DNA of 64,000 nt from UBA2040 sp002384725 (GCA_963926475.1 CAWUXE010000012.1:42930-106929), one strand, 5' to 3'; numbered from the stretch's first letter, positions 1 to 9,160 are shown. The notes: generated by a model not told the origin, from the sequence alone. Program-made: numbers and translations.

Positions 1-15
1 GTTGGATAAATTGGT

Positions 16-738
16 GTGGGAATATTATCGAAATTTTCGAGTTTAAGTAAGTCAGAAGCCGAGAAGGAGATTGACAAATTCATGCGCTCCAAATTTGGTT
101 ATCGCCCAAAAAACATTCTCTTTTTTACCCACGCTTTAACCCACAAGTCTTTGTTGTATGCGGATGATACCCTTGTATCAAACGAACGACTTGAATTTTT
201 GGGAGATGCAGTTCTAGATGCTGTTATTGCAGAATATTTATTTCGTTTGTTTCCGAAGGAGGACGAAGGATATTTGACCAAGGTTAAATCCAAATTTGTT
301 TCGCGAAAAAGTATTTCGGCCATTGCTGAAAAAATAAAAATACGGACAGTACTCGGTTATCAAAAAGGTAGAACCATCAATATAAGTACCATTGAAGGAA
401 ACGCATTTGAAGCTTTAATGGGAGCTATATTTATTGATGGGGGATTCTTAGCAGCAAAAGATTGCATCGAAAATCATATTCTTAAAAAGTACGCCGATGT
501 AAATAAGATCCTTGAAGAAGAAATCGATTTCAAATCCAAACTTTTTATTTGGTGCCAGAAAAACCGTCATCAACTCGAATTCGAAATGATGGAAGAAGAA
601 AATGCGGGCGGCTTTTGGAAATACACGATGATGGCCAAAATCAACGAGAAGAATTTTGGTCTAGGTACAGGAAGTTCCAAAAAAATAGCTGAACAAGCCG
701 CTTCAAAAGAAACATTAGAGCTTTTAGGAGAAGTTTAA
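16..738 (+). CDS. rnc: Ribonuclease III
   Basis: Double-strand-specific endoribonuclease that processes rRNA precursors and structured mRNAs in the cytoplasm. The 240-residue product carries the RNase III signature NERLEFLGDAVLD at residues 56-68, with the acidic metal-binding residues, and a second acidic patch around EGNAFEALMGAIF. A C-terminal double-stranded RNA-binding domain covers about residues 165-238 and ends in the usual SSKKIAEQAASKETLE helix. An in-frame TAA lies at 7-9, so the GTG at 16 is the first available start and the gene is complete. The length is normal for the family. In many Bacteroidota rnc follows acpP and fabF, but that side lies outside the window. Confidence 0.95.
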   Translation: MGILSKFSSLSKSEAEKEIDKFMRSKFGYRPKNILFFTHALTHKSLLYADDTLVSNERLEFLGDAVLDAVIAEYLFRLFPKEDEGYLTKVKSKFVSRKSISAIAEKIKIRTVLGYQKGRTINISTIEGNAFEALMGAIFIDGGFLAAKDCIENHILKKYADVNKILEEEIDFKSKLFIWCQKNRHQLEFEMMEEENAGGFWKYTMMAKINEKNFGLGTGSSKKIAEQAASKETLELLGEV

Positions 739-748
739 TCCATTATCT

Positions 749-815
749 ATTACGAATTATTGAATTACGAATTTTGGCCCCCCAATTCGTAATTTCTACT
801 TAAATAATTCGTAAT
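749..815. repeat. Nested inverted repeat in the rnc/yraN gap
   Basis: Two perfect inverted repeats are nested. The outer arms are 13 nt (749-761 and 803-815). The inner arms are 11 nt (763-773 and 784-794) around a C-rich loop. All four arms share the core ATTACGAATT or its complement. The structure could form a forked hairpin in RNA on either strand. It has no clear T-tract, so a simple intrinsic terminator is not obvious. Confidence 0.6.
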
Positions 816-824
816 TTAATAGGT

Positions 825-1184
825 ATGACCAACCAAGAACTAGGCATTTTAGGCGAAAATATGGCCACACTTTTCCTTCGAAAAAAAGGACATAAAATCC
901 GCGCACGAAATTTCCGAATGCGTCATTTGGAAGTAGATATAATAACGGAATTCGAAGATAAAATTCACGTTACTGAGGTGAAAACCAGACAAACGGCCGA
1001 AATTGGAGAACCTTGGCGTGCGGTAACAAAAGCAAAGCAAAAACAAATAATCAAAGTGACAGATTTTTATTTGAAAGAAAACGAAATAGAATTAGAAACT
1101 CAATTTGATATAGTTTCCATCGTTCACAATACCTACCGAACAGATTTAGAATATATTCCAGATGCTTTTACACCGTTTGTATAG
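825..1184 (+). CDS. YraN family (UPF0102) endonuclease-like protein
   Basis: Small protein of 119 residues matching the YraN/UPF0102 family, which has a restriction-endonuclease-like fold of uncertain physiological role. The conserved nuclease-like core is visible: GENMATLFLRKKGHKI near the N terminus, then EVDIITEFEDKIHVTEVKTR, where the D and E-x-K residues match the PD-(D/E)xK arrangement. The ATG at 825 is the only reasonable start. It follows rnc in the same direction, with a nested inverted repeat between them. The length is normal for the family. The family call is firm, but the biochemical function in this organism is not known. Confidence 0.85.
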   Translation: MTNQELGILGENMATLFLRKKGHKIRARNFRMRHLEVDIITEFEDKIHVTEVKTRQTAEIGEPWRAVTKAKQKQIIKVTDFYLKENEIELETQFDIVSIVHNTYRTDLEYIPDAFTPFV

Positions 1185-1199
1185 AGTTCCCTTTGGGCT

Positions 1200-1336
1200 C
1201 TTGGACCATTCTGCGAAAGGATTGATGCTGGATCATTCCCTTCGGTCACTATTGGATAATTAACATTCTTCTAAATCGGCCTTCCTCTATCAGCGAAGCG
1301 GTCCAACTTCCAAAAGTGAGCTTGCGAACGGTCCAA
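1200..1336. repeat. Short inverted and direct repeats in an intergenic region
   Basis: The 225-base gap before the next gene holds the 7-mer TTGGACC (1201-1207) and two copies of its complement GGTCCAA (1300-1306 and 1330-1336). Copies of GCGAA and CGAAAGGA lie near them. The stretch looks like a degenerate palindromic repeat unit rather than coding sequence. No open frame of any quality is present. Confidence 0.4.
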
Positions 1337-1383
1337 TAATCGAAAGGATGTTTCAAACATTTCCACAATTCAAATTTCCATCT

Positions 1384-1391
1384 TATCTTTG
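1384..1391 (+). promoter_or_regulatory. Bacteroidota -7 promoter box (TATCTTTG)
   Basis: TATCTTTG matches the TAnnTTTG consensus of the Bacteroidota housekeeping sigma factor. The -33 TTTG box is weak (TTCC at the expected spacing). The box contains a TTG codon at 1389 that is in frame with the downstream gene, so that codon should not be used as the start. Confidence 0.6.
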
Positions 1392-1409
1392 CACCCTAAA
1401 AAATTCGAG

Positions 1410-2378
1410 ATGAATAAAGGAAGAGGAGGAAACTCCGGTAAGCCCGGCAGCGCTGGCAAAATAACAAGAACGTCCAGAGGGACGTCAAATGCTACCACGA
1501 GAACCGCTTCGGCAGGTTCTAAACCAGGTTCTAAACCAAAATCAGGTGGTAGCAAACCAACTAGCAAAAACGAACATCCTAATAAGAAAAATGTTACAGA
1601 TCGTGACAAGCGAAAGTACATTGATTATAAGCAAAAAGTAAAAAAAGGTGATCCAATGCCAAAGTTCAGCGATGATTCTATTCGCCTGAATAAATATTTA
1701 TCAAATGCTGGTGTTTGTTCGCGAAGAGAAGCAGATGTTTTTATTGCTAATGGAATAGTTTCTGTAAACGGAGAGATTGTAACTGAAATGGGTTACCGCG
1801 TTAAGTTAACAGATATAGTTAAATATGGTGACGAATCGGTTAGCCCAGCGACAAAACGGTATGTTTTATTGAACAAACCAAAAGGATTTATCACTGCGTT
1901 TGATGATGCATTAGGCAGAAAAACAGTGATGAGCTTAGTGAAAAAAGCATGTAAAGAACAATTGTATCCAGTTGGACGAATGGAAAAAGAAGCGACAGGT
2001 TTGTTCTTTTTTACCAACGATGGAGACATGATGAAAAAATTAATTCATCCTCAATACAAAGCAAAGAAAATGTATCATATCGAAATCGACAAACCTATGT
2101 CGAAAGAGGATATTGAGAAAATGATTAGCGGAATTGATTTAGAAGATGGACGAACATTTTTTGACAAAATAGAATATGTAAAAGGAAACGCAAGAGAATT
2201 GGGAATTGAACTGACATCCGGGAAAAATAGTGTGGCACGCCGCGCATTGGAGAGTCTCGGTTACAAAGTTCATCGTGTGGATCGTGTGCAATATGCTGGA
2301 TTGTCTAAAAAAGATTTACCACGTGGAAATTTCCGACATTTGAGCGAAAGTGAAATTAATTTCCTGAAAATGTCATGA
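1410..2378 (+). CDS. RsuA/RluB-family 23S/16S rRNA pseudouridine synthase, atypical active site
   Basis: Member of the RsuA/RluB/RluE/RluF pseudouridine synthases, which isomerise uridine in rRNA. With the ATG at 1410 the protein has 322 residues. It starts with a basic Gly/Ser/Lys low-complexity tail (about 1-85), then an S4 RNA-binding domain (IRLNKYLSNAGVCSRREAD, about 91-140), then the catalytic domain. The catalytic block reads GRMEKEATGLFFFTNDGD at about 189-206. The family normally has GRLD or GRMD, with the Asp as catalytic residue; here that position is Glu192. Activity is therefore uncertain. The TTG at 1389, which would add seven residues, lies inside a -7 promoter box. The stop overlaps the next gene (ATGA). 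Confidence 0.85.
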   Translation: MNKGRGGNSGKPGSAGKITRTSRGTSNATTRTASAGSKPGSKPKSGGSKPTSKNEHPNKKNVTDRDKRKYIDYKQKVKKGDPMPKFSDDSIRLNKYLSNAGVCSRREADVFIANGIVSVNGEIVTEMGYRVKLTDIVKYGDESVSPATKRYVLLNKPKGFITAFDDALGRKTVMSLVKKACKEQLYPVGRMEKEATGLFFFTNDGDMMKKLIHPQYKAKKMYHIEIDKPMSKEDIEKMISGIDLEDGRTFFDKIEYVKGNARELGIELTSGKNSVARRALESLGYKVHRVDRVQYAGLSKKDLPRGNFRHLSESEINFLKMS

Positions 2379-3058
2379 AACTAGCCGTGTTTTTTTTCCT
2401 GTTAATCGGTTTGTTTGGTTGTAAAGAAGCAACCAAAAGTGCAAATCCTCTGTCGGTTTATTTTCATCCATTCGACGATGATCCAAAAGTGTATGTTTTT
2501 CGAGATAAGGCAAGTGGTTTGGACGAACGCTTTATGCGAATATTTCGTATCGACGATTCCTTTGGAAAACATATGGTTACTGAACTTTATGCGGCAGATG
2601 GGAGGTTGATTGAAGCGTTTAATTACAACATTGACAGTCTATATTTAATGGATCACATGGTAGTAGATGGCAATCGAGTAAATCAAAAAGGTGAACTTGG
2701 GAAGTACAAATACTTTCCGATGAGTAAAAATGGAAAAGGTGAATTTTTATCGAAATTTCCAGGACCCGATTCTACCTTTATTCTACTTGAAAAGGCGAGA
2801 CGCGTTTTGGTGAACAGCCCCAAAATGCAGAAAGTAATAGATGAAAAAGAGGAAACTATTATTTTTAGTGACGATTTTACAGCTACAATGTATGGTCCCA
2901 ACGGTGAGGCAATTGACCAGAAAAAGGGAACAATTCTTAATTATTATGCGAAGGGTTACGGTTTAGTGCGTTGGCATGACAAAAACAAAACACAAGATTA
3001 TAAGCTAGAAAAAATAATTTCGGAAACAGAATTTGCTAACAGAATTAAAGAAAGATAA
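2375..3058 (+). CDS. Predicted lipoprotein of unknown function
   Basis: I do not recognise the family. The 227-residue product begins with a short hydrophobic segment ending in LFGC (Cys16), a lipoprotein signal, so it is probably anchored to the outer or inner membrane facing the periplasm. The remainder is mixed alpha/beta and rich in charged residues. It has Y/F-containing strands such as VTELYAADGRLIEAFNYNIDSL, faintly like the repeats of YwqK/MORN-type proteins. The start overlaps the stop of the pseudouridine synthase gene by four bases, indicating translational coupling. The following secreted-protein gene starts 7 bases after the stop, so all three are probably one operon. Confidence 0.7.
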   Translation: MKLAVFFFLLIGLFGCKEATKSANPLSVYFHPFDDDPKVYVFRDKASGLDERFMRIFRIDDSFGKHMVTELYAADGRLIEAFNYNIDSLYLMDHMVVDGNRVNQKGELGKYKYFPMSKNGKGEFLSKFPGPDSTFILLEKARRVLVNSPKMQKVIDEKEETIIFSDDFTATMYGPNGEAIDQKKGTILNYYAKGYGLVRWHDKNKTQDYKLEKIISETEFANRIKER

Positions 3059-3065
3059 TTTAGAT

Positions 3066-3926
3066 ATGAAGTACTTAGTAGTTTTGGTGTTGTTCTCTCT
3101 TTCATTTTCTTTAAATGCTCAGCGAAAAGTGTCAACTGAAAAAGGGACTGTATTTGTTCAATGGGGTTACAACAGAACGCATTATACAAAGTCCAACCTG
3201 CGTGTAGTTGGGCCTGGATATGATTTGACGTTATCCGGAGCAAAAGCTGTCGATCGCCCAGAAGCTTTTTCAGTTAATAATTATTTGAATCCAACGAACC
3301 TTACTGTTCCTCAATTCAATCTTCGTGCTGGTTATTATTACAAAGACAAATGGGCGATTTCTTTGGGCTATGATCATTTCAAGTATGTTTTCGAAGATAG
3401 AAACCAAGTAACGCTTTCTGGGCAAATAGATCCAGGTGTAGATACTGTTTCCAATTGGAATGGAACCTACACGGGTGAAAAAATCACAACAAAGTATAGC
3501 GATTTTCATTATGAAAACACAAATGGAATGAATTTTATTCGAGTAGAATTAACACGTTCTTTTCCATTGTATTCACCACGCAAAAACAAGAATTTCGGAA
3601 TAGTTGGTAATGTAGGAGTAAGCGCTGGAACAATACTTTCGGTGAACGATTTTAACTTTCTGGGTCAATTTGACCGAGTAACATATTCCATTTCTGGCTA
3701 TGGTTTTTCGGGTCAATCTAGCGTTCGGTTTGAATTTTGGAAACACCTGTATCTGCAAGGCGGATTAAACACCGGCTTCATTCATCAATTAAAAGTGCGA
3801 ACACGGCCAAATGACGCATCTTCTTTTGCTCGACAAGCATTGGGTTATGTCGAATACAATGTGTTAATCGGGGGCCTATTTTATCTGAAGCCAAAAGGAA
3901 AATGCGACGATTGTCCTAATTGGTAA
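3066..3926 (+). CDS. Secreted outer-membrane beta-barrel-like protein
   Basis: Protein of 286 residues with a clear signal peptide (MKYLVVLVLFSLSFSLNAQ). It is followed by alternating aromatic/polar strands and Gly/Asn turns, as in small Bacteroidota outer-membrane barrels (for example NLRAGYYYKDKWAISLGYDHF). No named family is recognised. An upstream TTG at 3033 would add 11 residues before the signal peptide and overlap the preceding gene; the ATG at 3066 is preferred. The C terminus (KGKCDDCPNW) has two Cys and no obvious terminal Phe. The last 11 bases overlap the end of the convergent TonB-receptor gene. Confidence 0.65.
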   Translation: MKYLVVLVLFSLSFSLNAQRKVSTEKGTVFVQWGYNRTHYTKSNLRVVGPGYDLTLSGAKAVDRPEAFSVNNYLNPTNLTVPQFNLRAGYYYKDKWAISLGYDHFKYVFEDRNQVTLSGQIDPGVDTVSNWNGTYTGEKITTKYSDFHYENTNGMNFIRVELTRSFPLYSPRKNKNFGIVGNVGVSAGTILSVNDFNFLGQFDRVTYSISGYGFSGQSSVRFEFWKHLYLQGGLNTGFIHQLKVRTRPNDASSFARQALGYVEYNVLIGGLFYLKPKGKCDDCPNW

Positions 3927-6384
3927 TTGACTCTTTTTTCTTTCCTCTGAAATCAATCTTGTAATAGAAAATTGGCAAGAAACCCAGTTGAGGTTTTTCA
4001 GCTATTGGTTCGACCAAGGGGTTTGATGGATCTGGCGCATAAACCAAAGATAGGATATTCACAGTTCCAAGTACATTCACCAAATCCAATCCGATTTCGT
4101 GGGTTACTCTTTTTGCATTTTTCTTCCAATTTACTTTTACATCCATTCGGAAGTATTCACGAAATTGTCGTTCGTTAAAAGCGGAATCTCTATAAATCAA
4201 TTCATTTGCCTGTTGTGTTTTCGCAAGATCGACGTAACCATATCTTTTTCCGCCAGCATACGTTATTTTTAAGCCGCCAGAAATGGTGTTTTTGTCATTG
4301 ATTTTAAATTCTTTTCCTGCTAATAAGTTCGTTACAAACGCTCCATTGTAGCTCGTATTTCGTTCGATTCCATCACTTCCTTTGTATTTCGAATCGTATA
4401 AGGTTCCAGAGAACAAAAAGAAAAAGCTCTTATCAAAAAATTTCTGGATGGTCACCTCTAAACCGTAATTATATCCTGTTCCAGTATTCTCTAGGGTATC
4501 TGGGAAAAACCGTTGAAATCCGCCACCAAGATTGACCATAGAAAATGCGCTAGGGTGAATTTCAACAGGAATATTATACAAATGTTGGTAATATACTTCC
4601 GATTTAATATTTAAACTTTTAGTGAATGATTTTTCATATCCAAATCCTGCATGGATACTTTTCGTGAAATCCATGTTCTTGTTATGTCCTTCATTATTCG
4701 GGGCACCTTGAAGATGATAGGTGTAGGTGTATAGTGGTTGCATTTGACTGTGCAGCCCAGCCCCAGCGCTCAAAGCTTGGTTTTTGCGCATTCTCCACTT
4801 CCAACCCAAACGCGGCTCAAATGGACTTAAACTGCCACTTCCCGAGTAATATTGTGCATGTGCGCCTGCTGTGAAATCCATGTTTTCATTGATTCGGTAT
4901 TTCCATTGCGCAAAGGGTTGCACCAAAAAGGACATGCCTGTATAATCCCAACGATTATTAAATACACTATAGTTTCCGGCTTTCAAAGAATCTTGGTTCA
5001 AAACTGAATCCATTTGACTCACATGAATGGCATCGAAATTTAATCCAAACTGGACCAAATGTCTTTTCCCTTTTTTGTGCGTAACACCGAGGTGATATGA
5101 AAGTTTATTCGTTTTGTAATAATATCCCATCAATGGAAAAATGGAATCTACTTTGATTCGTTCTATATCCTCACCTGTGGAATTATCTGTAAACGTACTT
5201 CGAATTAAGTAATCATGATGAGAATGTGATTCATCTCCATTATAGGCCAAAGTTGATGTTAAAAACGTTTTAGTATTGATTGATTTTTTATAGACCAAAC
5301 CAGTCGTTAGCATGGATGTTCCAAAATATTGATCACGATCTCCTTCTCCATAAAGCTCATCCGTAACAACGGTTTGTTTAGAAACTTTGATTGCAATTTG
5401 ACTTTTACCTCCAATTGCAAAGGCAGATAAGCTAGCTCCATTTTTCAACCGCCAATTGAATTTAAAAGCACCGTCGCCATAAACAGGTACAGCATCCGTT
5501 CCAATTTGAATTCCAATTGCTTGAAACAGGCTTAATGTGGAATATCTACCCATGACCAAATAGCTCGATCTCTTTTCTCTATTCAAAGGGCCTTCTGCTA
5601 AAAACTCAGTACCTAAGAACCCAAATTGTCCAGTAAATTCATGATTTTGATTGTTACCATTACGTAATTTTAAATCAAAGACTCCACTTGTGCTATTTCC
5701 GTATTCCGCGGGAAAAGCCGACATAAAAAAATCGGAATTTGCCAGAATTTTATTGTTTAGGACGGAAACAGGGCCACCCGAACTTCCTGCTGTTGCGAAG
5801 TGATTGGGATTGGGAATGTCAACACCCTCAACGCGATAAATAACTCCTAAAGGAGAGTTTCCACGAATAATTATATCATTTCTGGAGTCATCGGCACCCT
5901 GAACACCGGCAAAATTGGAAGCCATTCGAGCAGGATCGGAACGAGAACCAGCATATCGATTGGTTTCTTCTACACTAAATTGACGCGCTGAAATGGTGGC
6001 CAATTCATTAATTGTTTCACCTTTCTTGGTTGCGGTAATTATGACCTCCTCTTGTTCCAAGAAGCTTTCTTGAAGTCCGAAGTTTACGATTGTTTCTTTA
6101 CCTGAATTGACTTCTACGGTTAGTTTTTTCGCATCAAAAGTCATCAAAGTGGCCTTTAATCCATGTTTTCCTACCGGCACATTGGAAATGTTAAACTCAC
6201 CATTGGCATCGCTCAGTCCGCGATATTTTTTGAGAGAGTCTTGTGTAAAGATTTCGATTTTCACTCCCACAAGAGGGTAGTTGGTTTCTGCATCAACAAC
6301 CTTCCCACGAACGTTCTGACTGGGTTGAGCAATTATACTTTGAAAACAAAAAAGTATTACGAAAGAGAATAATAATTTACTCAT
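3916..6384 (-). CDS. TonB-dependent receptor with carboxypeptidase regulatory-like domain
   Basis: Outer-membrane active transporter of 822 residues driven by TonB/ExbBD. The order is: signal peptide (about 1-19, ending IIAQ), carboxypeptidase regulatory-like domain (about 24-105, GKVVDAETNYPLVGVKIEIF), plug domain (about 110-240, including DIIIRGNSPLGVIYRVEGVDIPNP written in two parts by the barrel entry), then a long barrel ending in YKIDFRGKKK. It lies 14 bases downstream of an OppA-like lipoprotein gene on the same strand, so the two may be co-transcribed. That suggests uptake of a peptide or related ligand, which is an inference. No SusD partner is present. Confidence 0.9.
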   Translation of the reverse strand: MSKLLFSFVILFCFQSIIAQPSQNVRGKVVDAETNYPLVGVKIEIFTQDSLKKYRGLSDANGEFNISNVPVGKHGLKATLMTFDAKKLTVEVNSGKETIVNFGLQESFLEQEEVIITATKKGETINELATISARQFSVEETNRYAGSRSDPARMASNFAGVQGADDSRNDIIIRGNSPLGVIYRVEGVDIPNPNHFATAGSSGGPVSVLNNKILANSDFFMSAFPAEYGNSTSGVFDLKLRNGNNQNHEFTGQFGFLGTEFLAEGPLNREKRSSYLVMGRYSTLSLFQAIGIQIGTDAVPVYGDGAFKFNWRLKNGASLSAFAIGGKSQIAIKVSKQTVVTDELYGEGDRDQYFGTSMLTTGLVYKKSINTKTFLTSTLAYNGDESHSHHDYLIRSTFTDNSTGEDIERIKVDSIFPLMGYYYKTNKLSYHLGVTHKKGKRHLVQFGLNFDAIHVSQMDSVLNQDSLKAGNYSVFNNRWDYTGMSFLVQPFAQWKYRINENMDFTAGAHAQYYSGSGSLSPFEPRLGWKWRMRKNQALSAGAGLHSQMQPLYTYTYHLQGAPNNEGHNKNMDFTKSIHAGFGYEKSFTKSLNIKSEVYYQHLYNIPVEIHPSAFSMVNLGGGFQRFFPDTLENTGTGYNYGLEVTIQKFFDKSFFFLFSGTLYDSKYKGSDGIERNTSYNGAFVTNLLAGKEFKINDKNTISGGLKITYAGGKRYGYVDLAKTQQANELIYRDSAFNERQFREYFRMDVKVNWKKNAKRVTHEIGLDLVNVLGTVNILSLVYAPDPSNPLVEPIAEKPQLGFLPIFYYKIDFRGKKKESITN

Positions 6385-6398
6385 AGTTATTATGTTTT

Positions 6399-8123
6399 TT
6401 ATGATTTCCTAGTTTTCGAGTTCTGGTATTCCTCTTTTGTCCATTCCTTAATATAGACACGTCTGAAATCGAAAAGATTAAGTGAATTAATATGGAAGTT
6501 TCTCACATTGGCGTAGGTAACACATAACTCTCCAGAATACCAAAGAGGAATGATTGGCGGGTCCTTCATTAATTCTATTTCAGCCATAGAAAAATACGTT
6601 CGACGTTCTTTCAACTTGACGGATTTTATGGCCTTATCGTAGAATTCATCGAATTTGGGATTTATATAACGAGCGTTGTTCAACAAAGACGGAATGTTTT
6701 CATTTTCTGGGACAAACTTACCAGCAAAATTTTGCAAAAAAGTTTCAGGGTTGGGATAATCCGCTACCCATGCCGTTCGAAATATGTCACCATTTCCGGT
6801 TACTTGATCTTTAGTTAGCTGTTGGTAAGTGGAACCATCTATGTTTACTCTTATCCCTAGGTTGACACCAATCTGCTTAGCGAATTCCTCAGCAACAGCC
6901 GAGTGCACATCATCAATATTCAAGCACAAAGTAACTGTTCCAAAATTCTCGCCATTTGGGAAACCTGCTTCAGCGAGTAAAGTTTTTGCTTTTTCGGGAT
7001 TGTAGGAATACCCATTTTTCTTAACTCCTTCAAAATCATATCCTCTGAAAAGCCGCTTTAATGGTGGTACAATTCCGTAATCACCGACCTCGTAATATTG
7101 ATTCTGTAGAACATTCTGTCCTATCTTGTTTTTGTCTACAGCGTAATTGAAGGCTTGTCTAACCCGAGGATCCCTGAATCGAGGGTCAGTCATGTCAAAA
7201 TAGTAGTAATCTGTTCTTAAAATAGCTGAGTTATGTAAGTAAAAAATAGGTGGTTGGGAATTAAAATCCTCAATTCGACCTTCAATCATTTCCTTAATTC
7301 TACTCGCTGGAAGACCTAAAATCACATCAAGCTTTTTTTGCTCAAACATGTCAAGCTGTTCTAGTTTTTTGGGGAGAATAACAAATTCTAAGGTATCTAA
7401 ATAGGGCAAAGCACAGCCATTTTGATCATAGAGATAATAATCAGGGTTTTTTGTAAGCTTGAGATTGAGCGTTGTTTCGAATTCGGATTGTGAAATGAAC
7501 GGTCCAGTTCCGATAAAATTACCTTTTTCGGAATACAATTTTTTTGACAAAACAACGCAACATATTTGACTCAATTTTTCCAGAAAATTGAAATCAGGTC
7601 GAGTCAACTCTAACGAAACTGTTTTGTCTTTTATCTTTATTCCAGAAATACTTTTCGATTTTCCATGAAAAAAATCGTCCGCTCCTTTTAGCTTATCACC
7701 ATAAACGAGCGAATACGCTGCAGACGGATTGCCCATTTTGTCAGGCTTACAAGCCCTTTCGATGCTAAACACCACATCTTCGGCAGTTAATTCTCTATCT
7801 TTTTCACTAGCACCAAAATCCTGAAATAACACCTTATCACGAAGCGTGAATTCGAATAATAATCCACCTTTTTTAATTTCAAATTTTTTGGCCAGTTGTG
7901 GCTGAACGCTCAAATCTTTCGGATGAAACGAAACCAAACCTTCATAAATTTGTCCTAAAATTTGGGCAGTTCCATAATCGTCTATCTTGGCTGGATCGCG
8001 CATGATATAACTGGAATTCAGGCAAACACTAAAAGTGCCACCAGAAAAAGGAGCTTGTTTCTTGTTATTTCCGCACGAGGCAAGGATTAAGATAAGAGAA
8101 AATAAGATCGCTTTGCCCTTCAT
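6399..8123 (-). CDS. OppA/DppA-type substrate-binding lipoprotein (family 5)
   Basis: Solute-binding protein of the SBP_bac_5 family, 574 residues. In ABC systems this family binds oligopeptides, nickel or other small ligands. The N terminus is a lipoprotein signal (LILASC, Cys17). Family landmarks include DDYGTAQILGQIYEGLVSF, the region LTAEDVVFSIERA, the segment DPRVRQAFNYAVDKN and the late FRTAWVADYPNPETFLQNF block. No permease or ATPase genes are adjacent. The downstream neighbour is a TonB-dependent receptor 14 bases away. The pair could act in uptake across the outer membrane, or the inner-membrane ABC parts may be encoded elsewhere. Confidence 0.9.
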   Translation of the reverse strand: MKGKAILFSLILILASCGNNKKQAPFSGGTFSVCLNSSYIMRDPAKIDDYGTAQILGQIYEGLVSFHPKDLSVQPQLAKKFEIKKGGLLFEFTLRDKVLFQDFGASEKDRELTAEDVVFSIERACKPDKMGNPSAAYSLVYGDKLKGADDFFHGKSKSISGIKIKDKTVSLELTRPDFNFLEKLSQICCVVLSKKLYSEKGNFIGTGPFISQSEFETTLNLKLTKNPDYYLYDQNGCALPYLDTLEFVILPKKLEQLDMFEQKKLDVILGLPASRIKEMIEGRIEDFNSQPPIFYLHNSAILRTDYYYFDMTDPRFRDPRVRQAFNYAVDKNKIGQNVLQNQYYEVGDYGIVPPLKRLFRGYDFEGVKKNGYSYNPEKAKTLLAEAGFPNGENFGTVTLCLNIDDVHSAVAEEFAKQIGVNLGIRVNIDGSTYQQLTKDQVTGNGDIFRTAWVADYPNPETFLQNFAGKFVPENENIPSLLNNARYINPKFDEFYDKAIKSVKLKERRTYFSMAEIELMKDPPIIPLWYSGELCVTYANVRNFHINSLNLFDFRRVYIKEWTKEEYQNSKTRKS

Positions 8124-8339
8124 TGATGAAATTAACGCATATACAAGAATAACAATAATATCTGGTTATCAGGTGACAAGTTATTTTTGTTTTTCTACCG
8201 AGCAATGTTTATCGTAATCCGTAAGTATTTACGTGCTGATTGTAGCATAGGCGCGAATATTATTTGGAACGTAAGAAAAATGCCGTTATTTTCGTAATGA
8301 CATCTTAACGGAGAATTTTTCGCATAAGAACAAAAACGA

Positions 8340-9143
8340 ATGATGAAGAACGTAATTTTACTGTTTATCGTTTTGATTAGCTTTGCTTTTTCGAGTGAGG
8401 CTACACTTTCAATTGAAGGCGTCTATCAAGGCAAGAATTTATACATACAGAACCCAATGGACGCGGATGGTTTTGGCTATTGTGCAACCATGGTGACCGT
8501 TAATGGAGATGCAATGCCAGGTGGAATAAGCTTGGCAGCTTTTGGGATAGATTTTGCCCAATTTAATATTGCTATTGGAGAAAAAGTATTCATCGTTATT
8601 GAACACAACGATGGATGTCGACCGAAAATATTGAATCCAGAGGTTTTGCTGCCGAAGAGTACGTATAAGATTTTGACAATGGATGTTACCAATGATGGTC
8701 GATTGAGTTGGTCTACAACGAAGGAAGATGGGAAATTACCCTTTGTTATTGAACAATATCGATGGAATAAGTGGGTAGTAATTGGTGAAGTTGAAGGAAA
8801 AGGGACGGTTGGAACGAATAGCTATTCTTTTCAAATTAGTCCGCACTCGGGCGAAAACATTGTTCGCGTTTCTCAATTCGACCATACAGGTAAAGGAAGA
8901 TATTCTACTCAATCTAAATTTAGATCGAAAGTTGCTCCGGTAACGAAGAAACCCGCCATTGTAAAAGATAAAATTGAATTCTTTGTTGAAAACAAACCTG
9001 TTGAAACACGTTATGAAATTTATGATGCCTACGGTAATATCGTGAAGAAAGGTATTGGAAGTATGGTAAATTGCACGAACCTTGTGAAAGGTGTATACTA
9101 TATCAATTACGATAATGTGAATGAGAAATTCATTAAGAATTAG
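8340..9143 (+). CDS. Secreted protein with degenerate T9SS-like C-terminal domain
   Basis: Protein of 267 residues with a signal peptide (about 1-20, FAFSSEA). The N-terminal half (IEGVYQGKNLYIQNPMD... and a GFGYC segment) and the middle beta-rich region (EQYRWNKWVVIGEVEGKG) match no family I can name. The C-terminal about 65 residues resemble a type IX secretion sorting domain: YEIYDAYGNIVKKG, then LVKGVYYINYD, ending EKFIKN. The call of surface or secreted protein is therefore reasonable. It starts at tandem ATGs (8340/8343) and is followed by a strong hairpin terminator, so it is probably monocistronic. Confidence 0.7.
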   Translation: MMKNVILLFIVLISFAFSSEATLSIEGVYQGKNLYIQNPMDADGFGYCATMVTVNGDAMPGGISLAAFGIDFAQFNIAIGEKVFIVIEHNDGCRPKILNPEVLLPKSTYKILTMDVTNDGRLSWSTTKEDGKLPFVIEQYRWNKWVVIGEVEGKGTVGTNSYSFQISPHSGENIVRVSQFDHTGKGRYSTQSKFRSKVAPVTKKPAIVKDKIEFFVENKPVETRYEIYDAYGNIVKKGIGSMVNCTNLVKGVYYINYDNVNEKFIKN

Positions 9144-9160
9144 ACAAAAGACATTTAATA

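Noticed and set aside
1200..1340. CRISPR-like array
   Set aside because: Repeats are only 7-8 bases, irregularly spaced and without spacers of constant length.
1389..1409. TTG extension of the RluB-like protein
   Set aside because: The TTG is inside the TATCTTTG -7 box and would give no RBS; the ATG at 1410 is better.
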